Assembly: GCA_903918375.1 (NCBI GenBank)
Contig: CAIXED010000061.1
Coordinates: forward strand, 39,226 to 103,225
Origin: an uncultured Pseudomonadota bacterium
Lineage (GTDB): Bacteria > Pseudomonadota > Gammaproteobacteria > Methylococcales > Methylomonadaceae
Direction of reading: 5' to 3'
DNA length: 64,000 nucleotides
Positions 57,178 to 63,874 of the stretch are shown piece after piece; position 1 is the stretch's first letter; every line of letters begins with the position of its first letter. The notes under the pieces were generated by a model. The model saw only the letters and a program-made list of their open reading frames with translations, was not told the origin of the DNA and made no database searches. Made by a program: the position numbers and the translations under genes.

Positions 57178-57960
57178 ATGAGCAAAAATAATTCCGATAA
57201 AGAAACCAAACACGCTTATAAAGAAAACCTTAAATTGCTACAAATTGAATTGGTTAAATTGCAGAAACATATTATTAAGCATAATGACAAAATTCTAATC
57301 GTCTTTGAAGGTCGTGATACCGGCGGCAAAGACGGTACTATCAAGCGGATTATTCAACATTTAAGCCCTCGCGAAGTGCGAGTAGTTGCTTTAGGTAAAC
57401 CATCTACTCGTGATTTAAGTTCTTGGTATTTTCAGCGTTACACGGCACATTTACCCGCTAGTCAAGAAATGGTACTTTTCAATCGCAGTTGGTATAACCG
57501 AGCTGGCGTTGAACGAGTGATGGGATTTTGCAGCGATGCTGAATATCAAGAATTTATGGAAACCGTGGTTGATTACGAGCAATTATTGGTACGCTCAGGT
57601 ATTAAACTGCTGAAATATTATTTAGATATTAGTAAAGATGAACAGAAAAAACGCTTAAAAGAGCGCAAAGAAAATCCATTAAAACAGTGGAAAATCAGTC
57701 CGATTGATAAAGCGGCTCAAAAACAATGGCATCAATACAGTGAAGCGCGAAATATCATGTTGGCCAGAACCCATCATCTAGTCGCACCGTGGACTGTGGT
57801 TAGAGCCGATGACAAACCCGCTACCCATATCAATGTCATTAAAGACATGCTGTTGCGATTGGATTACAAAGATAAAGATCACAGCTTGGTTTTACCCGAT
57901 ACCCAAATTGTTTTTAATTACGAAGAAGCCTGTTTGCACAATGGCATGATCGCGCCTTAG
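57178..57960 (+). CDS. ppk2: Polyphosphate kinase 2 (PPK2 class I)
   Basis: 260 aa. Uses polyphosphate to phosphorylate nucleoside diphosphates (or the reverse). Walker A-like loop is FEGRDTGGKDGTIKRI. The lid and Walker B region is LFNRSWYNRAGVERVMGF; conserved SSWYFQRYTAHLP precedes it. Length of about 260 and the KEN-PLKQWKISPIDKAAQ segment fit class I (short, GTP or ATP-forming). It is followed 39 bases later by inorganic pyrophosphatase on the same strand. Assignment of nucleotide preference is not possible from sequence alone. Confidence 0.93.
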   Translation: MSKNNSDKETKHAYKENLKLLQIELVKLQKHIIKHNDKILIVFEGRDTGGKDGTIKRIIQHLSPREVRVVALGKPSTRDLSSWYFQRYTAHLPASQEMVLFNRSWYNRAGVERVMGFCSDAEYQEFMETVVDYEQLLVRSGIKLLKYYLDISKDEQKKRLKERKENPLKQWKISPIDKAAQKQWHQYSEARNIMLARTHHLVAPWTVVRADDKPATHINVIKDMLLRLDYKDKDHSLVLPDTQIVFNYEEACLHNGMIAP

Positions 57961-57999
57961 AACGGCGTTAATAATCCCGAAACTACCCGCTAATTTCTG

Positions 58000-58620
58000 A
58001 TGAATCTAAAATACAAAGTCCATCCTTGGCATGGCATATTTCCCGGCCCCAAAGCACCAGAAACCGTGACTGCCTTTATCGAGATTGTGCCTTCCGATAC
58101 CGTCAAATATGAAATAGACAAAGAAACCGGCTATTTGAAAATTGATAGGCCGCAAAAGTTTTCCAACATGATTCCAACCCTTTACGGTTTTATCCCGCAA
58201 ACCCTGTGCGGCGAAAAAATAGCCAATAATGCTACGTCAAAATCCGACGGCAAAGTAATACGCGGTGATGGCGACCCACTCGATATTTGCGTGTTGTGTG
58301 AACGCAGCGTGACCCATGGCGATATTCTTTTACAAGCGATACCCGTCGGTGGCTTTCGGCTGTTAGACGGTGATGAGGCTGATGACAAAATCATCGCTGT
58401 AATGAAAGGCGATGAGTTTTATCATCAATGGCGCGACATTAGCGATTGCCCCGAATCCTATATCAACCGCTTAAAACACTACTTTTTGACTTACAAAAAT
58501 CTGCCACATGAGGAAAGCGTCTGCAAAATCACCGAAGTCTATGGCCGCGAAGAAGCCCACAGAGTCATCAATTTAGCCTTGGCCGATTATCAGGATGAAT
58601 ACGGCGAGTTCCACGAATAG
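58000..58620 (+). CDS. ppa: Family I inorganic pyrophosphatase
   Basis: 206 aa. Hydrolyses pyrophosphate to phosphate with Mg2+. The signature DGDPLDICVL contains the metal-binding acids. KYEIDKETGYLKIDR and the DGDEADDKIIAVM segment are typical. It is slightly longer than E. coli Ppa and uses YGFIPQTLCG in place of YGFIPRTL. Next to PPK2, it would return phosphate from biosynthetic pyrophosphate. Confidence 0.92.
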   Translation: MNLKYKVHPWHGIFPGPKAPETVTAFIEIVPSDTVKYEIDKETGYLKIDRPQKFSNMIPTLYGFIPQTLCGEKIANNATSKSDGKVIRGDGDPLDICVLCERSVTHGDILLQAIPVGGFRLLDGDEADDKIIAVMKGDEFYHQWRDISDCPESYINRLKHYFLTYKNLPHEESVCKITEVYGREEAHRVINLALADYQDEYGEFHE

Positions 58621-58627
58621 TGTTTGA

Positions 58628-59290
58628 TTAATGACGATGAATGCCTTTAATTTTATGCGCCATGGTTTTGATAAATTCATCGTCTTCTTTATCGCCAATA
58701 TCGGCAAAATCAATCACCTGATAATTTCGACTGCGTTGATACGGCCAGGGCGATTCAGCTAAGGGATACAAAGCAGTCAAACGAGTCGTCTGAGTATAGT
58801 TTTGCTGGCTGCGTTTGATGAAGGCCGGAATCTGATCATTACTTAACCAAGTCATTTCCAGCAAACCATCAGCGCTTTGTTGCTGATAATCAATGGCTTT
58901 TTGCTTGAACAGCATTTGTTCGCCAGTTACCTGAAAAGCTTGCATATCAATTAAACAGGCAATGCCTCGCCAATTCAGCGTAAGGCCAATGGCATCCAAA
59001 TCAGCGGGTAAGTAATCGAGTATTTGTTGTGATGAATGAGAAATTTGCTGGTAACTAATCAAGCCATTAGCCGACTTTGTCCACGCTTCGCCACTATGCT
59101 CGTTCAAATTCTCAGTTTCAACGAAATTATCACCGCGCCAAAAATGCCATTGATAAGTTTGTTGCTGATTGCCCGTGATAACCACGGTTTCAAAATCAGC
59201 GGCAATCTTTGGTAACTGCGCTTCTGCAACTAACACTGGCGTATAAAACACCATTACCAACAACCAATAACACCACCGTAATGACATCAT
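58628..59290 (-). CDS. Secreted hypothetical protein cotranscribed with alkaline phosphatase
   Basis: 220 aa with a signal peptide (LRWCYWLLVMVFYTPVLVAEA). The mature part is strand-rich with a run of Tyr/Gln residues (TYQWHFWRGDNFVETENL, SYQQISHSSQQILDYLP). It shows no family I recognise. The start overlaps the alkaline phosphatase stop (ATGA), so it is coupled to it, which suggests a role in the same periplasmic process. It could be a lipoprotein-like accessory, but no lipobox is visible. Confidence 0.65.
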   Translation of the reverse strand: MMSLRWCYWLLVMVFYTPVLVAEAQLPKIAADFETVVITGNQQQTYQWHFWRGDNFVETENLNEHSGEAWTKSANGLISYQQISHSSQQILDYLPADLDAIGLTLNWRGIACLIDMQAFQVTGEQMLFKQKAIDYQQQSADGLLEMTWLSNDQIPAFIKRSQQNYTQTTRLTALYPLAESPWPYQRSRNYQVIDFADIGDKEDDEFIKTMAHKIKGIHRH

Positions 59291-60783
59291 TGCCCAGCTT
59301 TAAAATTTAAAGCTTTCGCCATCACTTGATAGATATAGCTTTGCTCTTGGATACCGTGAAATAAATGCGCTTTTGGACCACTAGCAAAAATCGCTACATC
59401 TTCGGCGGCATGGGTTTCGCTTTCTAAAGGCACCATGGCTTCTTGTAAAAAATCAGGATGGGATGTGTCAACATGGCTCAAATCCTGACGCCCCGTTGCA
59501 CCGCGATAACCTGGACCATTGGCATAACCTAAAGTGGTATAGGGCAAGCCATTTTTATCAGTGGATGGCGTAGCTTTACCGGTTTCTTTCACTAAACCCA
59601 AAATCGGATTGCCACGTTGCGGATAGCCAGCAATGGTAAAAGTATGACTGTGATCAGCAGTGACAATCAGCAGCGTGTCTTTAGGATTAGTCTTTTGCTG
59701 GGCTTGGCGAACCGCATTGGATAATTCTATGGTATCGGTCAAAGCACGAAAGGCATTGCCAGCATGATGGGCTTGGTCAATCCGTCCCGCTTCCACTACC
59801 AACACATAGCCTTTTTTATTTTTCGATAACAAATCAATCGCTTTGGCGGTCATCTCGGTCAGCGATGGCTCACCGGCTGTGTCGTTAGGGCGGTCATGTT
59901 CATATTCCAGGTGCGAACGCTCGAACAAACCGAGTAAGTGATCAGTTTGTTTAGGGTCAATCGCGTCAAAACCCGCGCGATCATAGACATAAGCTGCTTT
60001 CGGATAATTGGTTAACCATTGTTGGGTTAAATCCTGACCATCTTTGCGGCTACCAAACTTACCGGCATCTTCTGGATCAGGCATAGTGCTAGGTAAAAAC
60101 ATACTGCGACCACCACCTAATGCCACTTCCAAGCCATTGCCATAGCTAAAATTGATGAGTTGCTTGGCAATATCGGTGACAGTGGCATCGGCTGGGATTT
60201 GTGCATCGGATTCCCAATCACGCTCGGAAGTATGGGCATAACAAGCGGCGGGGGTGGCGTGGGTAATTCTGGCGGTGGAAATAATCCCAGTTGATAAACC
60301 GTGTTGTTCAGCTTGCTCGATGATGGTTTTGACTTGTTGGGCGTTAACGATGTCAGCGTTTTTCTCTTTGCGATTGACGGCACTGCTAACTGATAACTGA
60401 CCATCATTGGTTTTAACCCCGCTGATAATCGCAGTCATGGTCGGTGCTGAATCCGAAGTTTGTTGATTTACGCTATAGGTTTTCGATAAGGCCAGATACG
60501 GCAGCTTTTCAAAACTCAATGAATGCTCTTCGCCACCACGATTATTCGCTTGCGCCTGACCTTCTAAAATCCGCGCGGCGGTAATCGTCGAAATCCCCAT
60601 GCCATCGCCGACAAACAAAATCACATTTTTAGCCACGCCCTTTTGCGGCTTTAACTGCTCGCTATCGGCAATCGCCAGTTGGCCGTTTTGTAGCCAGAAT
60701 TCGGTAGTTTCAATGGTGTTATCTGCCCAAGAAGAGGTGGCAGAGATGAGTAAGAAAGCAGAGATAAATCGACGGTATTTCAT
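59287..60783 (-). CDS. Periplasmic alkaline phosphatase (PhoA superfamily)
   Basis: 498 aa from the ATG at 60783; the ORF track adds 6 codons. Signal peptide RRFISAFLLISATSSWA. Zinc and Mg ligands are visible: ILFVGDGMGISTITAARILEG, nucleophile Ser in QTSDSAPTMTAIISG, VVEAGRIDQAHHAGNAFRAL and IVTADHSHTFTIAG. It releases phosphate from phosphomonoesters. The downstream gene is coupled. I could not find a PHO box upstream. The repeat-rich 240 bases before it hold two palindromic elements. Confidence 0.93.
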   Translation of the reverse strand: MKYRRFISAFLLISATSSWADNTIETTEFWLQNGQLAIADSEQLKPQKGVAKNVILFVGDGMGISTITAARILEGQAQANNRGGEEHSLSFEKLPYLALSKTYSVNQQTSDSAPTMTAIISGVKTNDGQLSVSSAVNRKEKNADIVNAQQVKTIIEQAEQHGLSTGIISTARITHATPAACYAHTSERDWESDAQIPADATVTDIAKQLINFSYGNGLEVALGGGRSMFLPSTMPDPEDAGKFGSRKDGQDLTQQWLTNYPKAAYVYDRAGFDAIDPKQTDHLLGLFERSHLEYEHDRPNDTAGEPSLTEMTAKAIDLLSKNKKGYVLVVEAGRIDQAHHAGNAFRALTDTIELSNAVRQAQQKTNPKDTLLIVTADHSHTFTIAGYPQRGNPILGLVKETGKATPSTDKNGLPYTTLGYANGPGYRGATGRQDLSHVDTSHPDFLQEAMVPLESETHAAEDVAIFASGPKAHLFHGIQEQSYIYQVMAKALNFKAGQ

Positions 60784-60852
60784 AATTAATACTTGAACCA
60801 AAATAAATGGATAATTTAAACGGTGTTTTTGGTTAGTTTACCAACCAGTTAA

Positions 60853-60899
60853 GGCTTTTCCGTTCGTCCTGAGCCTGTCGAAGGATGAACGGAAAAGCC
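60853..60899. repeat. Palindromic dispersed repeat (near-perfect 18-bp stem)
   Basis: GGCTTTTCCGTTCGTCCT, an 11-base loop, then AGGATGAACGGAAAAGCC: a near-perfect stem with one G-T pair. The core TGAGCCTGTCGAAG is shared with the repeats at 60905 and 62626. It is a common type of intergenic palindrome in proteobacteria, possibly a transcript-end stabiliser or RAYT-mobilised element. Confidence 0.8.
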
Positions 60900-60904
60900 G
60901 AATT

Positions 60905-61002
60905 CATCGCCGCTCATGCTTCGACAAGCTCAGCACGAACGGCTTAAGTGGCAAGCAAGATTGATGAGCTGAAATTCCTGTTTACTTTTATTTAACTACT
61001 TA
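60905..61002 (-). repeat. 98-bp dispersed repeat, copy A (inverted to copy B)
   Basis: Read on the minus strand this matches 62626-62722 almost base for base: TAAGTAGTTAAATAAAAGTA at one end, TTGCTTGCCACTTAAGCCGT in the middle, GCATGAGCGGCGATG at the other. There are scattered substitutions and one indel. The two copies face opposite ways and bracket about 1.6 kb. No ORF is inside the repeat. Confidence 0.85.
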
Positions 61003-61025
61003 AGCCAATTAAAATAATAAATAGC

Positions 61026-61475
61026 CTAAAACTCCAAAATCATTAAATATCTGTCATTTATTTCACTGACAATTTTAAAATCCCAACGCTCAAAACGCTT
61101 TTTATGTTTGGTGCTAACCAGACACCGTCCATGAGAAAAATGATCCCGCATCCATTGAATCCGCGCCGCTTCCAAACCAGAGCCGACGCCTTTGCCGCGA
61201 TGCTCTACCTCGACCGCCATCATATAAAGTATATGGGTATCCGAAGCCCAATCAGCGGCTTTAATACCACCCACTGCAATCAACGAACCTTCAAGATCAT
61301 AAGCTGCGAAAAACTTTTTATAAAACGGTTGTTCCTCAACCGAGTTTATCTCAGTCACCAATCGAGCTCTCTCATAGCGTTCAGATTCACTGGGGCAATT
61401 AGAGCTCAGCAAATTGACGGCAGCAGCTAATGCCTCCGGCGTGTTATCTAAAGGACGGATGGTGTAAGTTTTCAT
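61026..61475 (-). CDS. GNAT family N-acetyltransferase
   Basis: 149 aa. The acetyl-CoA pyrophosphate loop is EHRGKGVGSGLEAARIQW (Q/RxxGxG/A). IAVGGIKAADW and HILYMMAVEVEHRG are the preceding core strands of the fold. Substrate cannot be read from the sequence. It starts with IRPLDNTPEAL, an arrangement seen in many small acetyltransferases. It lies alone, downstream of the 62-aa gene, within the bracket of the two inverted 98-bp repeats. Confidence 0.85.
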   Translation of the reverse strand: MKTYTIRPLDNTPEALAAAVNLLSSNCPSESERYERARLVTEINSVEEQPFYKKFFAAYDLEGSLIAVGGIKAADWASDTHILYMMAVEVEHRGKGVGSGLEAARIQWMRDHFSHGRCLVSTKHKKRFERWDFKIVSEINDRYLMILEF

Positions 61476-61600
61476 TGATAATCAGTGGAAGTGCTACCCA
61501 AGCCAAGTCATTGCTGCTTTAACAAGCCTCAAAATCTTGGTTTAGGGCAAAAATGGTCGGCAAAGTGCCGTTGAAGATTAGTAAATGTTGCTAACCGGAC

Positions 61601-61789
61601 TTAATGTGACGCCCAGCTTTGACGCATCATGTCGGCATGAGCCATCAAATCATTGAACGCCTGAACGCTATCGCGATGATAAGGGTGTCTGGTGTTGTGT
61701 AAAGGGTGACTTAAATCTTCGGCCAAATCACTAATGACTCGTTCGATTTCTAAAAGCTCTTTGGGTTTTCTAGTAATTACTTCCATCAT
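61601..61789 (-). CDS. Small 62-aa protein of unknown function with a PHO box
   Basis: 62 aa, predicted mostly helical (ELLEIERVISDLAEDLSHPL, then VQAFNDLMAHADMMRQSW), without signal or membrane segment; histidine-rich (6 His). A GAGAGAAG ribosome site precedes two adjacent ATGs (61789 and 61786). A PHO box lies 49 bases upstream and points at it, which supports that the ORF is real and phosphate-regulated. I do not recognise the family. Confidence 0.6.
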   Translation of the reverse strand: MMEVITRKPKELLEIERVISDLAEDLSHPLHNTRHPYHRDSVQAFNDLMAHADMMRQSWASH

Positions 61790-61837
61790 CTTCTCTCATA
61801 TTTTCACTTATTTGAGCCTTTAGATTACAAGCGTTCT

Positions 61838-61855
61838 GTGACAAAAATATGACAG
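61838..61855 (-). promoter_or_regulatory. PHO box upstream of the 62-aa gene
   Basis: Minus strand CTGTCAT-ATTT-TTGTCAC: one half-site is perfect, the other matches at 5 of 7, with the required 4-base gap. It ends 49 bases before the ATG of the 62-aa gene, a normal distance for a PhoB-activated promoter. Confidence 0.8.
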
Positions 61856-61877
61856 CAAAAATCAATCTAGCCATCGA

Positions 61878-61911
61878 CAAGGTAGCGCCAAAAAAATCAT
61901 TATGTTATTAA
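61878..61911. promoter_or_regulatory. Conserved element CAAGGTAGC-13-TTATGTTATTAA (copy 2)
   Basis: Identical end motifs and identical 13-base spacing to the element at 53946-53979, here 22 bases beyond the PHO box. It lies 42 bases before the plus-strand 80-aa gene and could be its promoter. It could equally be a second regulator site of the divergent 62-aa gene. Confidence 0.5.
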
Positions 61912-61953
61912 TCTAAACTTAAATTAACTTAGCAAAATAAGGAGAGATTATTT

Positions 61954-62196
61954 ATGGCAAAGTCAGCAAAAAAAGACGACAGAAAGAAAGTCGCGTTGGA
62001 TTTAGATGTTTACGAAACCCTGAAAAATTTTTCAAGACACAAGGGTTTAAAACTAAGACACCTGATTGCCGCAATGACCGATATAACGCTATCGAATGAG
62101 ACCATTAACAATCAAATTGTTGATTTGGCGACAATCAAAGGTATAGAAGAACCGAATTTAAAAGCAGAAATATCGGATCAAAATCCTCCGATTTAA
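61954..62196 (+). CDS. Small basic protein, possible ribbon-helix-helix DNA-binding
   Basis: 80 aa with a strong AAGGAGAG ribosome site. The N-terminal 50 residues (KKVALDLDVYETLKNFSRHK then LKLRHLIAAM) follow the strand-helix-helix pattern of ribbon-helix-helix proteins such as CopG/Arc or the antitoxin class. The acidic C terminus is probably disordered. No toxin gene is adjacent. It is divergent from the PHO-box-controlled 62-aa gene and could regulate it; that is inference. Confidence 0.55.
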   Translation: MAKSAKKDDRKKVALDLDVYETLKNFSRHKGLKLRHLIAAMTDITLSNETINNQIVDLATIKGIEEPNLKAEISDQNPPI

Positions 62197-62210
62197 ACCA
62201 AACTGGGCAA

Positions 62211-62236
62211 AGGCGGCAAAGTTTAATCTGCCGCCT
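62211..62236. terminator. Hairpin between the 80-aa gene and dgkA
   Basis: AGGCGGCA, a 10-base loop, TGCCGCCT: a perfect 8-bp GC-rich stem between convergent genes. There is no clear T-run on either side, so it is a terminator-like hairpin serving both at best. Confidence 0.5.
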
Positions 62237-62248
62237 AACGCTGGCCAT

Positions 62249-62608
62249 TTATAACAAAATCAAAGCCCAAGTCGCCGCCGCCCAGATTAGCGACAACATC
62301 ACCGCTGCAGAACCAATATCTTTGGCACGACCCGACAATTCGTGATGCTCCAATCCAACCCGATCAACCACCGCTTCCACGGCTGAATTCAACAACTCAA
62401 CCACTAACACCAGTACCACGCTGCCAATCAACAACACTTTTTCAATCGCACTAGTGTCGAAATAAAAAGCCAGTGGCGTACTGACCAGTAACAAAAGCAC
62501 TTCTTGCCGAAACGCTTCCTCATGCTGCCAAGTAGCTTTAAAACCTGCGATTGAAAAAATACAGGCGTTGATTAAACGCTTTAAGCCTTTTGCATTTTGA
62601 TTAGCCAT
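62249..62608 (-). CDS. dgkA: Diacylglycerol kinase, DgkA family
   Basis: 119 aa, three membrane helices. Phosphorylates diacylglycerol (from MDO synthesis or phospholipase action) to phosphatidic acid at the inner membrane. Family residues: ATWQHEEAFRQEVLL, VELLNSAVEAVVDRVG (catalytic Glu-Asn) and AKDIGSAAVML. The PlcP-like gene lies upstream on the same strand, 215 bases away with a repeat between them. DgkA could recycle the diacylglycerol produced by that enzyme. Confidence 0.95.
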   Translation of the reverse strand: MANQNAKGLKRLINACIFSIAGFKATWQHEEAFRQEVLLLLVSTPLAFYFDTSAIEKVLLIGSVVLVLVVELLNSAVEAVVDRVGLEHHELSGRAKDIGSAAVMLSLIWAAATWALILL

Positions 62609-62625
62609 CTTGGGTCCTTTAATAG

Positions 62626-62722
62626 TAAGTAGTTAAATAAAAGTAAACAGAAATGTCAGCGTATAAATCTTGCTTGCCACTTAAGCCGTTCGTGCTGAGC
62701 CTGCGAAGCATGAGCGGCGATG
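62626..62722 (+). repeat. 98-bp dispersed repeat, copy B
   Basis: Inverted relative to copy A at 60905-61002; one base shorter. The inner palindromic core (TTCGTGCTGAG ... GAAGCATGAGC) is also shared with the hairpin at 60853. It fills most of the gap between dgkA and the PlcP-like gene. Confidence 0.85.
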
Positions 62723-62823
62723 GTTGGGATAGCCTTAACTTACTTGCCAAACGATCAAGATTTTATTTGCGTAATTGCCGATTTACTTTTGTTGTAGTGC
62801 TTATTTATTTTTGACTAGCGTTG

Positions 62824-63597
62824 TTAGGCCGCAGGTAGCGCCAGCGGTGAAGAGCGATCAAGCCAATTGATTAACTCCAACCGCCCGTCGTGATGCTCGA
62901 CAATTGCGGTGCAGCTTTCGACAAAATCACCAGTGTTGACGTACAAAAACTGGTCGATGGTTTTAATTTCCGCATGATGAATATGACCACAAATCACTCC
63001 ATCTAAACCTTCGTGTCTTAGGGTGTGAACAATATTTTCTTCATAATCAGAAATAAACTGCACCACGTTTTTAACTTTGTATTTGATATAAGCCGCCAAG
63101 GAAAACTGCGACTGCAAGCCAATCCAACGCCGAATCGGCCTTAAAAAGCGATTGATTTCAATCAGCCAGTCGTAACCGACACTGCCGACTTTCGCCACCC
63201 ATTGATGATGTCTGGCAATCGCATCGTATTCATCACCATGCACTACCAAAAACCGTTTGCCTTCCGCTGTGGTGTGAATTGCCGAGTTTCTAACCTCAAT
63301 ATCACCAAACACATAGTGGTCATAATCCCTGACGTTTTCATCATGGTTACCAGGAATATAAAAAATCTGGGTGCCATGACGAGCTTTACGGAGAATTTTT
63401 TGAATCACGGTATTGTGATCGCGCGGCCAATACATCTTTTTCGACAACGACCAAAAATCAATAATATCGCCAACCAAATACAAGGTTTCGCTGTCGTTAT
63501 GCTTTAGAAAATCCAGCAACACATCGGCTTGGCATTGGGTAGAACCGATGTGTAAATCGGAAATCCAGATAGTTCGGTAAAGATTGCTATTCATCAA
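62824..63597 (-). CDS. Calcineurin-type phosphoesterase, PlcP-like (UDP-2,3-diacylglucosamine diphosphatase-related)
   Basis: 257 aa metallophosphoesterase. Metal motifs are SDLHIG at residues 13-18, LVGDIIDFW, IPGNHDENVRD, VVHGDEYD and CGHIHHAE. The last segment NTGDFVESCTAIVEHHDG matches the branch often annotated LpxH-like that includes PlcP. PlcP is the phospholipase C that strips head groups from phosphatidylethanolamine and phosphatidylcholine when phosphate is scarce. A PHO box directly upstream supports PlcP over a lipid A role. Two ATGs are adjacent at the start. No signal peptide, so it acts at the inner face of the membrane. An alternative is an LpxH-type enzyme. Confidence 0.85.
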   Translation of the reverse strand: MMNSNLYRTIWISDLHIGSTQCQADVLLDFLKHNDSETLYLVGDIIDFWSLSKKMYWPRDHNTVIQKILRKARHGTQIFYIPGNHDENVRDYDHYVFGDIEVRNSAIHTTAEGKRFLVVHGDEYDAIARHHQWVAKVGSVGYDWLIEINRFLRPIRRWIGLQSQFSLAAYIKYKVKNVVQFISDYEENIVHTLRHEGLDGVICGHIHHAEIKTIDQFLYVNTGDFVESCTAIVEHHDGRLELINWLDRSSPLALPAA

Positions 63598-63648
63598 TAA
63601 ACGCTAATTGCGGGTATTTTTAAGACCAGCAGATTGTCGTTTGGATTT

Positions 63649-63666
63649 GTGACAGTAGAATGACAG
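63649..63666 (-). promoter_or_regulatory. PHO box upstream of the PlcP-like gene
   Basis: Minus strand CTGTCAT-TCTA-CTGTCAC: one perfect and one 6-of-7 half-site with the required 4-base gap, the best single box in the window. It points at the PlcP-like gene and ends 52 bases before its ATG. Confidence 0.85.
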
Positions 63667-63706
63667 GGGAGATTGTTTTGACAGACTTAGGACGAGGAAA
63701 CCGCGA

Positions 63707-63874
63707 ATGATTGATACAGTTTTAAAAAATTTAACCCCGCAAAATCAAAAAATCGCTTCACCAGATTGGCATCAAGATTTATTACTAGAGCGAGACAAGG
63801 CTTTGAAAAATCAACAGGATCATTTTATTGATTGGGCTGATGCAAAATTGCAGATTCTCAGAGGGTATAAATAA
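63707..63874 (+). CDS. Addiction-module antitoxin-like small protein
   Basis: 55 aa, absent from the ORF track because of its length. ATG with GAGG 9 bases upstream. The C-terminal half, SPDWHQDLLLERDKALK then FIDWADAKLQIL, matches the short antitoxin family (PF09720 type) with its WH...ER and W..AK pattern. These are normally followed at once by a RelE/ParE-type toxin gene. Here an insertion sequence begins immediately after the stop codon. The toxin may be displaced or lost. Confidence 0.6.
   Translation: MIDTVLKNLTPQNQKIASPDWHQDLLLERDKALKNQQDHFIDWADAKLQILRGYK

Noticed and set aside
60784-60850. PHO box upstream of the alkaline phosphatase
   Set aside because: I looked for TGTCA repeats with 11-base spacing and found none; regulation is left open.
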